Source: Gammaproteobacteria bacterium
Lineage (GTDB): Bacteria; Pseudomonadota; Gammaproteobacteria; JADZEE01
Assembly: GCA_020850735.1 (NCBI GenBank)
Contig: JADZEE010000027.1
Span: forward strand, 24,001 to 88,000
Direction: 5' to 3'
Length of the DNA stretch: 64,000 nucleotides
The translations under genes were made by a program, and so were the position numbers. This document shows positions 42,472 through 51,830 of this stretch, piece by piece. The stretch's first letter is position 1, and the number at the start of each line of letters is the position of its first letter. The notes beneath the pieces are model-generated. The model ran no database searches, was not told the origin of the DNA, and was given only the letters and a program-made list of their open reading frames with translations.

Positions 42472-42981
42472 TCACGGGCAGACGAACTGGTTGTCGGTGG
42501 AAACCCGTCCGACCACCGTGATGCTGATCTGGCGGCCGGTTTCACCGGTGCGGTCGTCACACAGATCGAAGATGAGCGTCGCGGCGCCGTTCAGCGAACC
42601 GTTGCGCTGGTACTGGACCTGGGTGATGTCGTTGGTGCTGTCCAGGGTCATGTCCGCGCGGATCCCGGGGGTCACGCGCAGCTGCTCGTCCGCGGTCATG
42701 GCGCCGTCGTTGTTGTCGTCCACCCAGACCGTCCAGCCACCGCCGTACTCGTTGTCCGCGGTCGGCGCGTTGGCGGTGAGAAACACGTCCCGCGCGCGCT
42801 TGATGCCCTCGCTGCGGGCCAGATTGAGATCGCCGACGAAGGTGTTGGCGGCCGTCACCAGGCGGTTGTTGCGAACCAGGGCCATCATGTTCGGCACCGC
42901 CACGACCAGCAGAACCGCGGCCACGGCGATGGTGATCATGAGCTCGAGGATGGTGAAACCGGCACTGCGTCGTTTCTTCAT
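42472..42981 (-). CDS. fimT: GspH/FimT family minor pilin
   Basis: This 169-residue prepilin starts MKKRRSAGFTILELMITIAV, a canonical PilD site (G-F, Glu5). The rest fits the FimT/GspH family: FVGDLNLARSEGIKRA, then a C-terminal beta domain ending in Cys. I start at 42981; the frame upstream is Pro/Arg-rich. It is first in the minor-pilin operon. Confidence 0.88.
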   Translation of the reverse strand: MKKRRSAGFTILELMITIAVAAVLLVVAVPNMMALVRNNRLVTAANTFVGDLNLARSEGIKRARDVFLTANAPTADNEYGGGWTVWVDDNNDGAMTADEQLRVTPGIRADMTLDSTNDITQVQYQRNGSLNGAATLIFDLCDDRTGETGRQISITVVGRVSTDNQFVCP

Positions 42982-43344
42982 GACTTTAGGTTTAGCAACG
43001 GCGCGCGCCACTGTCATCTGGCGGTGGACGAGCGGGAAAGGCGGGGCGACGAGCGGTGCGGGTCGTGCCCGGCCGCGCTGAGGAAGCGTGACGGTGTTCA
43101 CGGCTGTCGCCGTGCGCCGGGCCGGTGCGGCGACCTCCTCCGGGCGGGCTTGCGACGGTCGCGCGGGAACCGCGCCGCGGCTAACGGATCGGCGTGTATG
43201 CAACCGCTTTCAGGCCTTGCCAGCGGCGTCGATACGACTGGTTCTGCGACCCGTAGCGCGGTGCGCAGGACGCCGGAGTTCAAATCCGACCTGTTTTGCG
43301 GCAGAATTTCCCGGCAAACTCGACTTGGGCACAGCAACGGGGCC
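42982..43344. other. Intergenic region between fimT and the Fur-family gene
   Basis: These 363 bases separate divergent genes. I see no gene. The stretch is GC-rich and lies upstream of both, so promoters are expected here, but I find no well-spaced -35/-10 pair. Confidence 0.6.
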
Positions 43345-43749
43345 ATGCAAGACTCTGAACTGAACACGCTTTTCGCGCAGCACGACATCATGCCGACGGC
43401 ACAGCGGCTGGAGATCGCGCGCATTCTCCTGGGCGCGCCACAGCACCTGTCGGCCGAGCAGGTCATGCAACGGATGCACGATGCCGGCAGCAGCGTGTCG
43501 AAAGCGACCGTCTACAACACCCTCGGGCTGTTCGCGGAAAAGGGCCTGGTCCGACAGGTGATCGTGGACCCGACGCGAGTGTTCTACGATTCGACCACCG
43601 TGCCGCATTTCCACTTCTACCACGTCGACACGGGGTCGCTGGAGGACATCGAGCCGGACCTGCTGCCGCTCAGCCGGCTGCCGCGCGCCCCCGACGGTAC
43701 CGAGGTCTGCGGGGTCGACGTCATCGTGCGCGTCCAGCGGCGTTCCTGA
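43345..43749 (+). CDS. Fur-family transcriptional regulator (Irr/PerR-like)
   Basis: This 134-residue protein has the Fur winged helix (IMPTAQRLEIARILL, SKATVYNTLGLFAEKGLV) and the C-terminal metal part (VPHFHFYHVDTGSLEDIE). The usual CxxC zinc site of classic Fur is absent, and the HFHFY arrangement resembles Irr-type members that sense heme or iron differently. It is likely a metal- or peroxide-dependent repressor. The ATG at 43345 gives the expected N-terminus; the frame is open upstream but not protein-like. It is followed by tRNA-Thr and diverges from fimT. Confidence 0.85.
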   Translation: MQDSELNTLFAQHDIMPTAQRLEIARILLGAPQHLSAEQVMQRMHDAGSSVSKATVYNTLGLFAEKGLVRQVIVDPTRVFYDSTTVPHFHFYHVDTGSLEDIEPDLLPLSRLPRAPDGTEVCGVDVIVRVQRRS

Positions 43750-43794
43750 GGCCGCGTCCGCCCGTCCGGGCTGCCCTGCGCACCGGGATGTCAC

Positions 43795-43800
43795 TATAAT
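43795..43800 (+). promoter_or_regulatory. -10 element of tRNA-Thr
   Basis: A perfect TATAAT lies 11 bases before the tRNA 5' end. The -35 region is poor (TGCCCT at 17 bases spacing). Confidence 0.55.
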
Positions 43801-43811
43801 CCGCGCTCCCC

Positions 43812-43887
<76 letters not shown>

Positions 43888-43906
43888 TTAATTTCAATAT
43901 CTTACG

Positions 43907-43917
43907 GTAACTACTCA
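43907..43917 (+). repeat. Left inverted repeat of the IS66-type remnant
   Basis: GTAACTACTCA is the exact reverse complement of 44509-44519. The stop codon of the transposase fragment lies within it. Confidence 0.8.
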
Positions 43918-44142
43918 CCCGCCTCAGCGTACAGCTGGCCGGAGAGAGCTATCCGGATGGCGACGATGGGATTGTATCCGCGGTTGGCCATGGTCTGGAG
44001 ATAGCTGGAGATACGGCAGTAGGCTTCGGCGTACTGACGGCGTCGGAAGCAACCGGAGACTTTCTGCTTGACCTTGCTCATACGCAGGTCGCGTTCGGCA
44101 CGGTTGTTGGTGAAGGCGACATGGGATCCCTCGGCGAAGATA
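43911..44142 (-). pseudogene. IS66-family transposase (TnpC), C-terminal fragment
   Basis: The fragment encodes FTNNRAERDLRMSKVKQKVS and YAEAYCRISSYLQTMANRGY, the conserved C-terminal end of IS66 TnpC, ending at a TAG. The catalytic core and tnpA/tnpB are absent, so it is inactive. The upstream junction near 44143 is an estimate. Confidence 0.85.
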
Positions 44143-44420
44143 GGGCGGATCGCAGTAGATGAGCTCCCGACCCCGATACTCGTAGTCGGCCAGAAATCGG
44201 TGGGCACAATCGTGAACCAAGTGCACCGGATAGTTGCACTCGAACTTCCCGAGCGCTCGCTCGTTCAAATCGATGCCGATGCTATGCAACGCGGGCGGTT
44301 TGCGCTTTATGATCGCGCCACCACGAGGTGGATCTCGACATACGTGTCGTGGGGCGGCATCAGGGCGATGATCGGCTGGCACAACCCCGACGTCGCCTTG
44401 GATCCGAAATAGCTACCCAT
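44143..44420 (-). pseudogene. D12-class DNA adenine methylase, N-terminal fragment with frameshift
   Basis: From the ATG at 44420 the frame reads MGSYFGSKATSGLCQPIIAL and then PPHDTYVEIH, the usual start of D12 (Dam-like) methylases of phage origin. Near 44323-44327 one G appears to be missing from the HLGGGAI codons, and the reading continues in another frame as GGAIIKRKPPALHSIGID, to IYCDPPYL (motif IV). The C-terminal half is replaced by the IS66 tail. It cannot make an active enzyme. Confidence 0.8.
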
Positions 44421-44508
44421 CGCTCCCAACCCCCGACCCGCATTAACCTTGGATCGGCACCGTAGGCTCAACCGTCTACGTTGTCGGGCAGGTCAGAGCA
44501 TCAGGGCA

Positions 44509-44519
44509 TGAGTAGTTAC
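44509..44519 (-). repeat. Right inverted repeat of the IS66-type remnant
   Basis: TGAGTAGTTAC reads on the minus strand as GTAACTACTCA, identical to the left end. Confidence 0.8.
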
Positions 44520-44548
44520 CTCCGCGGAGTTCACAGGGGCTAACGGAT

Positions 44549-45679
44549 TTAGTGCAGCGTTCCAACCGATTGGCGGAAGCGCGCCAGGGTCGCAAGAAAA
44601 AACAGGCCACCGATTGCGATAATGGCGAGAAAACCCGGCCACACCACGTCGAAGCCGGCACCGCGGTAGAGGATAGCTTGCGCAAAATTGACGAAGTGCG
44701 TGGTCGGTGCCGCCAGCATCAGCATCTGGACGATATCCGGCATGCTCTCGCGTGGCGTGACACCCCCCGACAGCAACTGCAGGGGAATAATCACCAGGAT
44801 CATCAACAAACCGAACTGTGGCATGGAGCGTGCCACCGTGCCCATGTAGATCCCCATGGCCGTGGTAGAGAACAAGTGCAGCACGGCACCGAACAGGAAC
44901 AGGGGTACCGAACCGGCAATGGGCACGTTCAACAGCCCCTGCACCACGAACAGCAGCGATAGCCCCGCCGCGACCAGCACAATCAGGCCGTTGGCCCATA
45001 CCTTGGCCGCCATGATCTCGAACGCCGTCAACGGCATGACCAGCAGGTGCTCGATGGTGCCATGCTCACGTTCACGAATCAGCGCCGCGCCGGTCAGGAT
45101 GATGGACAGCATTGTGATGTTGTTGATGATTTCCATGACACCACCGAACCACAGACCGGTGAGGTTTGGATTGAACTTCACGCGCGTGGCAAGCTCGATC
45201 GGCAGGTCCGTGGCGGCACGGTGACCCTGCACGAACTCGTTGACCTCCCCCGTGACGATATTGCGGATATAGCCCGCGCCGATAAAGGCCTGGGTCATAC
45301 GCGTGGCGTCGATATTGGCCTGCAAGGCGGGCTGCTTGCCCGCGAGCACATCGTTCTGAAAGTTCGGCGGTATATCCAGCACAAAAGTATAGATCCCGGC
45401 ATCCATGCTTGGATCGATATCGGCGACACCGAGCCTGTCCGGCGTCCTGAAATACGGTCCGTAGAACCCGTTGATGATGCGCCCGGACAATGGAGAACGG
45501 TCTTCATCGACCACGGCGATCGGCGCATTATGCAGCCCCACCGAGGCACTGGTGGCGGCGATATAAATGCCGAGCGAGAATGCATAGATGACCAGGATCA
45601 GCATCACCTTGTCATACATCAGGCTGCGCAATTCCTTGATTCCCAGCTGAATGATATTGGCGAGCTGTCGGGGCATCAT
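44549..45679 (-). CDS. yhhJ: ABC-2 type transport permease (YhhJ-like)
   Basis: The 376-residue inner-membrane permease has an N-terminal helix, a large periplasmic loop with [13 protein letters not shown] (about residues 60-75), and five more helices, with the conserved [16 protein letters not shown]. This is the ABC-2 layout of YhhJ/YbhS. It overlaps the upstream rbbA-like gene by an ATGA and is last in the three-gene operon. Substrate unknown; related sets export drugs or peptides. Confidence 0.88.
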   Translation of the reverse strand: MMPRQLANIIQLGIKELRSLMYDKVMLILVIYAFSLGIYIAATSASVGLHNAPIAVVDEDRSPLSGRIINGFYGPYFRTPDRLGVADIDPSMDAGIYTFVLDIPPNFQNDVLAGKQPALQANIDATRMTQAFIGAGYIRNIVTGEVNEFVQGHRAATDLPIELATRVKFNPNLTGLWFGGVMEIINNITMLSIILTGAALIREREHGTIEHLLVMPLTAFEIMAAKVWANGLIVLVAAGLSLLFVVQGLLNVPIAGSVPLFLFGAVLHLFSTTAMGIYMGTVARSMPQFGLLMILVIIPLQLLSGGVTPRESMPDIVQMLMLAAPTTHFVNFAQAILYRGAGFDVVWPGFLAIIAIGGLFFLATLARFRQSVGTLH

Positions 45680-48426
45680 CTGTCCTGTTTTCTGAGTAGC
45701 ACCAGGCTTAGCAGCGTCAGCGCGGGGATGAACAATGCCAGTGCAACGAACTGCGTAGAGAGATCGTTGAAATCCAGGGCCTTGGTAAAGGTGCCGCGAC
45801 TGACAACCAGGAAATAAGTTGCCGGGAACAGCTTGCCGATCACGGCTCCGACACCTTCCAGCGATGACACCGGTTCGGTCAGCCCCGAGAACTGGATCGT
45901 GGGCAGCATGGTGGCGATGGCGGTGCCGGCCAATGCGGCGATCTGCGTTCGCGTGAAGGCCGACATGACCAGGCCGAAACCTGTCGTGGCGATGACGTAC
46001 AACAGGGCACCCAGTGTCAGGGCCGGGAAACTGCCTTTTAGCGGTACGCCGAAAACGAAAATAGCCAACACCACCAGGCCGAAAAAGCTGACCATGCTCA
46101 GCGCCACATAAGGCAATTGCTTGCCGAGCAGAAATTCCAGGCGCGTCACCGGTGTGACATACAGGTTGGTGATCGATCCAAGTTCTTTTTCGCGCACAAC
46201 CCCCAGCGCCGTCAGTACCCCGGGAATGAAAATCAGGAGCAGCGGAATCACGGCCGGGACCATGGCCGCGAGGCTCTCGAAATCCTGGTTATACCGGTAG
46301 CGGATTTCCAGGTCGGCCGGCATTGTACTCGGGACCACACCATAGGTACGCACAGACAGATCCGTGAGGTACTGATAGTGCATGCCCTGCACGTAACCCC
46401 GAATCGTTTCACCGCGGAACGGCATTGCGCCATCAACCCAGACACCGACCTCCGGCGCGCGCCCGCGCTTCAGGTCCTTCGCGAAACCCGGCGGGATTTC
46501 CAACGCGACACTCAGCTCGCCGCTGCGCATGCGCCGGTCGAGTTCGACATGATCGTGAAGCGGCGAACGTTCGACAAAGTAACGCGAACCGGAGAGGTTC
46601 TGCAGGTAATCGCGGCTGGCCGGCGTCCGGTCCCAGTCGAGTGCCGCAAACTTGAGGTTTTCCACGTCGAACGTCAGGCCGTAGCCGAGGATAAACATCA
46701 GCAGCACAGAACCCAGCAAAGCAAACGTCAGGCGGATCGGGTCACGCAGGATCTCGAGCGATTCCCTGTAGGCGTAGCCGGACAGCCGCCCGAGGCTGAA
46801 ACCGCCGGTTCGCACCGAGCGCGTTCGGTTCGGCGCTGGTGAAATGCTGACCGCAGCGCCATCCGAATGAGTATCGCCGGAAATCCGCCCGGCCGCCGCT
46901 TCGAGATGATCAATGAAGGCCTGTTCCAGGGTGTCGGCGTTGCGCGCTTCCTTGATCGCGGCCGGCGTGTCGCTGGTCAGCACTTTGCCGGCATGCATAA
47001 GCGAAATGCGGTCGCAGCGTTCCGCTTCGTTCATGAAGTGGGTGGAAATAAAGATTGTTACGTTCTGGTTGCGGGCGAGATCGACCAGCAGTTCCCAGAA
47101 GCGGTCACGCGCGACCGGATCGACACCGGACGTCGGTTCGTCCAGGATCAGGATCTCCGGCTGGTGCACGATGGCGACGGCCAGTGAAAGCCGCTGACGT
47201 ATGCCCAGCGGCAGATCCGTTGCGCGCGCGTCTAGATAGTCATCGAGCGTGAAACGTTCAACGAGTTTCGCCACCCGCGTCGGGATCCTTTCAGCGGGCA
47301 GGTGAAACAGGCGTGCATGCAGGTCGAGATTCTGCGCCACCGTCAGTTCACCGTAGAGCGAGAACGACTGCGACATGAACCCGACCCGCTTGCGGGTCTC
47401 CAGGTCCCTGGCGTCAACCAGCCGCCCGAACAGCCAGGCCTGCCCCTCGGTCGGTGGCAGCAACCCGGTGAGCATTTTCATGGTGGTGGTCTTGCCACAA
47501 CCGTTGGAGCCGAGGAAGCCGAAGATCTCGCCGCGCTGGATACGAAAATCGACATGATCCACCGCGGTGAAATTCCCAAAGCGCATGGTCAACGCCTTTG
47601 CTTCGATGGCCGGCGCGCCGCCAGACGAGACGTCACGCGGCGGTACCACCAGCGTTTTGTAGCCGGCACGTTTCGCTTCGGGCAGCATCGCGATAAAGGC
47701 GGCGTCAAGATTGTCCGCGCCGACCTGCGCTTTCAATTCCGCCGGCGTGCCGGTCGCAAGGACCGCGCCATCATCCATGGCGACCAGCCAGTCGAAACGT
47801 TCGGCCTCTTCCATGTACGCACTCGCCACCAGCACGCTCATGCCGGGTCGTCGTGCGCGGATGCGATCGATCAGCTCCCAGAACTGGCGCCGCGACAGCG
47901 GGTCAACGCCGGTCGTCGGCTCGTCCAGGATCAGCAGGTCCGGGTCATGGATCAGCGCACAACACAACCCCAGCTTCTGCTTCATGCCGCCCGAGAGCTT
48001 GCCGGCGGGCCGCCCCCGGAAGGGCGCGAGCCCCGTGCTGTCGAGCAGTTCGGCAATACGCATTTCGCGTTCAGCACGCGACTGGCCGAACAGCCGGCCG
48101 AAAAAATCCACGTTCTCGAATACCGACAGGGTCGCGTAAAGATTTTTCCCCAGCCCCTGTGGCATGTAGGCGATGCGCGGCGATACCTCGCTGCGGTACG
48201 CGCTGCGACGCATATCGCCGCCGAAGACCTGAACGCTACCGGTCTGGATCTTGCGAGCACCGGCGATCAACGCCAGCAGGGTCGATTTGCCCACCCCGTC
48301 CGGCCCGATGAAACCCACCATGCGACCGGCCGGAATGTCGAGATCCAGCTGCTGTACCGCCAGCGCCGCGCCGTAACGATGACTCAGACCCGCGACATGC
48401 GCGACGCTGGCGGGTCCCTCCGTCAT
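45676..48426 (-). CDS. rbbA: RbbA-like tandem ABC ATPase fused to ABC-2 permease
   Basis: This 916-residue protein has two ABC ATPase domains and a C-terminal membrane domain. ATPase 1 has Walker [10 protein letters not shown], a [12 protein letters not shown] signature and [13 protein letters not shown]. ATPase 2 has GSNGCGKTT and [14 protein letters not shown]; its signature is [11 protein letters not shown]. The ABC-2 part (about 570-910) contains [17 protein letters not shown]. The arrangement matches E. coli RbbA (YhiH), reported on ribosomes, but here the partner genes (HlyD-like and YhhJ-like) suggest an export pump. It overlaps both neighbours by four bases. Confidence 0.9.
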   Translation of the reverse strand: MTEGPASVAHVAGLSHRYGAALAVQQLDLDIPAGRMVGFIGPDGVGKSTLLALIAGARKIQTGSVQVFGGDMRRSAYRSEVSPRIAYMPQGLGKNLYATLSVFENVDFFGRLFGQSRAEREMRIAELLDSTGLAPFRGRPAGKLSGGMKQKLGLCCALIHDPDLLILDEPTTGVDPLSRRQFWELIDRIRARRPGMSVLVASAYMEEAERFDWLVAMDDGAVLATGTPAELKAQVGADNLDAAFIAMLPEAKRAGYKTLVVPPRDVSSGGAPAIEAKALTMRFGNFTAVDHVDFRIQRGEIFGFLGSNGCGKTTTMKMLTGLLPPTEGQAWLFGRLVDARDLETRKRVGFMSQSFSLYGELTVAQNLDLHARLFHLPAERIPTRVAKLVERFTLDDYLDARATDLPLGIRQRLSLAVAIVHQPEILILDEPTSGVDPVARDRFWELLVDLARNQNVTIFISTHFMNEAERCDRISLMHAGKVLTSDTPAAIKEARNADTLEQAFIDHLEAAAGRISGDTHSDGAAVSISPAPNRTRSVRTGGFSLGRLSGYAYRESLEILRDPIRLTFALLGSVLLMFILGYGLTFDVENLKFAALDWDRTPASRDYLQNLSGSRYFVERSPLHDHVELDRRMRSGELSVALEIPPGFAKDLKRGRAPEVGVWVDGAMPFRGETIRGYVQGMHYQYLTDLSVRTYGVVPSTMPADLEIRYRYNQDFESLAAMVPAVIPLLLIFIPGVLTALGVVREKELGSITNLYVTPVTRLEFLLGKQLPYVALSMVSFFGLVVLAIFVFGVPLKGSFPALTLGALLYVIATTGFGLVMSAFTRTQIAALAGTAIATMLPTIQFSGLTEPVSSLEGVGAVIGKLFPATYFLVVSRGTFTKALDFNDLSTQFVALALFIPALTLLSLVLLRKQDR

Positions 48427-49415
48427 TCGGGTAGCCTGACGTGCAAGTCATCCGGCCATTCGGCATCCGGATCGAGCTGCACATACGCGATGCCGGGCAC
48501 GCCCGTCTTCACTTTTTCAATATGTTGCTTGAGCAACGCGGGATCGATTGTCACCTTGAGACGGAACATCAGTTTTTCGCGTTCGGTTCGGGTTTCGACT
48601 TCCTTGGGCGTGAACTGCGCGCGCGCCGCGATGAAGGATACCCGGGCCGGGATGCGGTACTCGGGCACCGCATCCAGGACAATGCGCGCCTGCGAACCGA
48701 CGCGGACCCTGCCCGCCTGATGCGTCGGCAGGAAAATGGTCATGTACACATCCGTGAGTTCGAGCACCGTCAGCACCTTGCCCCCGGCCGCCAGCACTTC
48801 TCCCGGTTCGGCGAGGCGATACAGGATGCGCCCGTCGACCGGGCTTCTAAGGGTGCTGTCCTCGATTTCCGATTCCAGGCGCTCAACCCCTGCGACCGCG
48901 GCCTCGATGGCCGCTTCGGCCTGCACGACCTGGACCTGTGCCGCGCGCAGGCCCGCCTGCGCGGAACGTTCCGCCGTGCGGCTCTGGTCCACCTTCTCCC
49001 GCGAAACATGACCTTTCTTGACCAGCTCGAGCATGCGCGCGTATTCCGCTTTGGCGTAGGTCAGCTCGCTCTCGCGCTGCGCTACAATGGCGTCGGCGTA
49101 GTTCTTGCCCTCGCGCGCCTGGCGTAAGCGGGCCTGCGCTTCGCGCTGCTGCGCCTGCAGGTTTTCCGTATCCATACGCGCCAGGATTTGCCCCTGCGCA
49201 ACCCTGTCACCCTCGTTGACCGGCACCTCGGCGACCCGCCCGGCGTACTTGGTCGCAACATCGTATTCCGTCGCCTCGATACGACCGTTACCCGAAGCAA
49301 ACCCCTCCGGCAGCGTCGGCGGCTGGAGATACAGCCAGGCGTAACGTCCTCCAACGATGGCGGCCGCCACAATCGCGGCGAGAATCAACCAGCGCCCCGC
49401 GCTATTGCCTGTCAT
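48423..49415 (-). CDS. yhiI: HlyD-family membrane fusion protein (YhiI-like)
   Basis: This 330-residue periplasmic adaptor has an N-terminal anchor ([20 protein letters not shown]), a lipoyl-like half ([19 protein letters not shown]), a coiled-coil hairpin (about 85-190) and a second half ([17 protein letters not shown]). It would link the RbbA/YhhJ pump to an outer-membrane channel, which is not in the window. I choose the ATG at 49415 because GAGGAAC lies 5-10 bases upstream; an ATG eight codons earlier is possible. It is first in the operon. Confidence 0.9.
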   Translation of the reverse strand: MTGNSAGRWLILAAIVAAAIVGGRYAWLYLQPPTLPEGFASGNGRIEATEYDVATKYAGRVAEVPVNEGDRVAQGQILARMDTENLQAQQREAQARLRQAREGKNYADAIVAQRESELTYAKAEYARMLELVKKGHVSREKVDQSRTAERSAQAGLRAAQVQVVQAEAAIEAAVAGVERLESEIEDSTLRSPVDGRILYRLAEPGEVLAAGGKVLTVLELTDVYMTIFLPTHQAGRVRVGSQARIVLDAVPEYRIPARVSFIAARAQFTPKEVETRTEREKLMFRLKVTIDPALLKQHIEKVKTGVPGIAYVQLDPDAEWPDDLHVRLPE

Positions 49416-49938
49416 CGCCTGTTCCTCTTCATGACCCACTATTCACCGGTTCCGCAAAGGGTGTTTCTCATCGGCGAACCGGGTCGTTCCGAACTTATAA
49501 TTTAGCATATGTAGGATCTTTTAATCCTTTGATTTGTGGACTTTTTCGATCCCTGCCGATCAGATCGTGACGGTGCCGCAGCCGCGGCGATGATCGGAGG
49601 GTTCAAGTGCAGAAATTCCACGCATGCAAGATGATAATCAGCTCAAACGGTCGTTCAACGAAGCCTCGCTCAATGAACTCGGCGAGCTGGTGCGGTTTCG
49701 CCGGCGTGAACGCGTGGTGACGCCGCCTCAGGGTGAGTATGGTCATGTTGAGAGGTTCACAAAATCGTCCATGCTACATGCCAGTTCTGAAGTCTGCCGG
49801 GAGTCACTAGGCTCAGGACTTCAGTCAGTACAGGTGTGACCGAGTCCCTCCGCGCGCCGGCTGTCCTCTCGTGCTGTAGAGAGCGAATCCTGGCCAGCGC
49901 CAAACGTGTGCACGAATATACCCGGCGGGTCCGCCGGC
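49416..49938. other. Intergenic region between the ABC export operon and etfB
   Basis: The 523-base stretch is more AT-rich than its surroundings near 49500-49550. A 71-codon plus-strand frame at 49624-49839 starts MQDDNQLKRSFNEASLNEL but resembles nothing I know and has no clear RBS. The promoter of the HlyD-like gene should lie just after 49416. I see no RNA gene. Confidence 0.5.
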
Positions 49939-50820
49939 TCATGCGTCCGGTCGTTTCAGTAACCGGTGTTGCCGCAGATAGTCCGTCACGGCGACTGCCA
50001 CCTCGTGCGGCGCTCCCTCCAGGAAGGTTGCTTTCTTGTTCGTCGTTCCACCGGTCGTAATCGCCCGCATGCGCTCCGCGGCCGACTGATTCGATGGCGG
50101 CGCCTGCAGCTTCTTGGAACGTACGCGTGCCGGCATCAGTCGTTCCAGGCGCGCGGGCCGCGGCAACTGCGAAACCACGGTGCCGAGCGCCTGGGGCGTC
50201 AGCTCTTCGATTTCGCGGCGGCGCGCCAATGCAATGGCGGCGACGGCCACGTAGCGCGGAACGGTACCGCCCGGATCGAATGCGACCACGGCCGGCAGAC
50301 TCGCCCGCCATACCTGGCGGTGTCCCCGCTCGATCCTGCGCCGGATCTCGACCCCGGCCGGGTCGAGCTGGAAATCCGACACATTGCTCAGGTAGGCACC
50401 CCGGAGGACGTGTGCCAGATAGGCGGGCACGAGGCCGCTCTCCCCGTCATTGGAACGCTGTGCAGCGAATACCAGCCGGCCGCCGAGGTATCGTATGGCG
50501 GTGCCCAGCAGCGTGCCGACCACCGATGGTTCAAAGAGCAGGGCCGCCGGCACCGGCAGGCGCACGGCCCGGTCGGCGCCGGCGGCGAGGGCGTAGTACA
50601 GAGCTTCGTCGGCGGCTGCCGGGCCTGCCGTCACGCAGGTCACCGTTCCGACCGCTCCGCACTCACGTGCCCTGAGCGCCGCTTCCAGGGCAAACCGATC
50701 CGCCTCATTCGCACGCCAGTACCGGCAGTCCGCCGCAATGTCCCGCGCTTCTGGGGTGAATCTGACCGGCTCCTTCAAGACGGTCGCCTGCTTCACGCAA
50801 ACGAAAAGGTCCGGCACCAT
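49939..50820 (-). CDS. etfB: Electron transfer flavoprotein, beta subunit
   Basis: EtfB with EtfA carries electrons from acyl-CoA dehydrogenases to a membrane oxidoreductase. The protein (293 residues) has the N-terminal VCVKQ and a Rossmann-like body. The C-terminal tail is longer than usual. I use the ATG at 50820, giving MVPDLFVCVKQAT, closest to the family start; an ATG at 50838 would overlap etfA by 13 bases. It follows etfA, which follows the FeS oxidoreductase. Confidence 0.88.
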   Translation of the reverse strand: MVPDLFVCVKQATVLKEPVRFTPEARDIAADCRYWRANEADRFALEAALRARECGAVGTVTCVTAGPAAADEALYYALAAGADRAVRLPVPAALLFEPSVVGTLLGTAIRYLGGRLVFAAQRSNDGESGLVPAYLAHVLRGAYLSNVSDFQLDPAGVEIRRRIERGHRQVWRASLPAVVAFDPGGTVPRYVAVAAIALARRREIEELTPQALGTVVSQLPRPARLERLMPARVRSKKLQAPPSNQSAAERMRAITTGGTTNKKATFLEGAPHEVAVAVTDYLRQHRLLKRPDA

Positions 50821-50825
50821 GTCCG

Positions 50826-51809
50826 CTACTCGTTCCATGGAATGCGGCAGCGCTTCGTGAGCGCCGGCAGGATCCTGGTAACGTCACCAACGATACCGAG
50901 ATCCGCGATCCCGAAGATCGGCGCGCCGCGGTCCGAATTGATGGCCACGATCGTGCCGGCATCCCGCATGCCGACGGTGTGCTGCGTTGCGCCGGAGATC
51001 CCGCAGGCCACGTATAGCCGGGGTTTGACACTCGTCCCGGTCTGGCCGACCTGCCGGGAACGGGGTAGCCAGCCCAGGTCGACCACGGGGCGCGTACAGG
51101 CGATGCTGGCGCCGATGGCGTCTGCGAATTCCTGCACGAGGCGGATGTTGTCCCGAGCACCGATCCCGCGACCCGCGGCGACCACGATCTCGGCCTCACT
51201 CAATTCCAGCGTGCGCGGATCCCCGGCAATGAAGCCGCACACGTCGATCGCAGAGCGTTCCGGGACCGCGGCCGCAAATCGTTCGACCGTAGCCCGTCGC
51301 GCGGGATCAGGCCGTTCAACGCCGATCGTGTCCGGCATGATGGTGCTGAGCGTCGGGCCCGGCCGGCTGCCGGTGAAGACTCCGTGAACGCCTCGTTGCG
51401 CAAACGATCGGACCAACTCGAGTTCGCCGTCACGAACCAGGAAGTTGACGCAACAGGGGACGAGCGGCCAATCTTCGGACACCGCCAGTCGCACGGCCAG
51501 GTCGCTGCCGGTGCTCGTTGCCGCAAACATCACCAGGACAGGGTCACGAAGTCGGCACAGCCGCGCGATGCTGGCGACCGCGATGTCCGGATCGTAGTGG
51601 CGCAGGCGCGGATCTTCGATCAGATACACCGTGTCAGCCCCGTGCCGGGCCAGGGCCTCGGTCAGCGACTCACCCCCGTCCGCCAGAACCAGGGCCGCCA
51701 CGCTCGTATCCAGCTTGCGGCTCAGGCGCACGGCCTCGCCCAGCAACTCGAAGCTGACGCGGGCGAGCTCGCCGTCGGCGTGTTCGGCAAGTACCCAGAT
51801 TCCGCTCAT
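50826..51809 (-). CDS. etfA: Electron transfer flavoprotein, alpha subunit
   Basis: The 327-residue EtfA has the N-terminal IWVLAEHADGELARVSFEL and the C-terminal FAD-binding block (GQTGTSVKPRLYVACGISGA). GIGARDNIRL is another family motif. It starts 21 bases after the stop of the FeS oxidoreductase and precedes etfB by 5 bases, so the three form one electron-transfer unit. Confidence 0.93.
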   Translation of the reverse strand: MSGIWVLAEHADGELARVSFELLGEAVRLSRKLDTSVAALVLADGGESLTEALARHGADTVYLIEDPRLRHYDPDIAVASIARLCRLRDPVLVMFAATSTGSDLAVRLAVSEDWPLVPCCVNFLVRDGELELVRSFAQRGVHGVFTGSRPGPTLSTIMPDTIGVERPDPARRATVERFAAAVPERSAIDVCGFIAGDPRTLELSEAEIVVAAGRGIGARDNIRLVQEFADAIGASIACTRPVVDLGWLPRSRQVGQTGTSVKPRLYVACGISGATQHTVGMRDAGTIVAINSDRGAPIFGIADLGIVGDVTRILPALTKRCRIPWNE

Positions 51810-51830
51810 GTGCGCTGAACCTGCGGCGGG

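Larger units (their letters stand above)
43907..44519. mobile_element. IS66-ended remnant carrying transposase tail and methylase head
   Basis: The 613-base segment is bounded by 11-bp perfect inverted repeats starting GTAA, the known start of IS66-family ends. Inside are only the last ~75 codons of an IS66 transposase joined to the first ~90 codons of a DNA adenine methylase. The flanking 8 bases (ATCTTACG and CTCCGCGG) do not match, so no target duplication remains. It is non-autonomous and probably a deletion product of a larger element with cargo. Confidence 0.75.

Noticed and set aside
43272-43292. tRNA T-arm-like stretch GGAGTTCAAATCC before the Fur-family gene
   Set aside because: The flanking stem does not pair and no cloverleaf can be built.
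43899-44527. Target-site duplication around the IS66 remnant
   Set aside because: The 8-base flanks ATCTTACG and CTCCGCGG do not match.
49624-49839. 71-codon open frame between the export operon and etfB
   Set aside because: No family resemblance, no clear ribosome-binding site, and it runs into noncoding-looking sequence.
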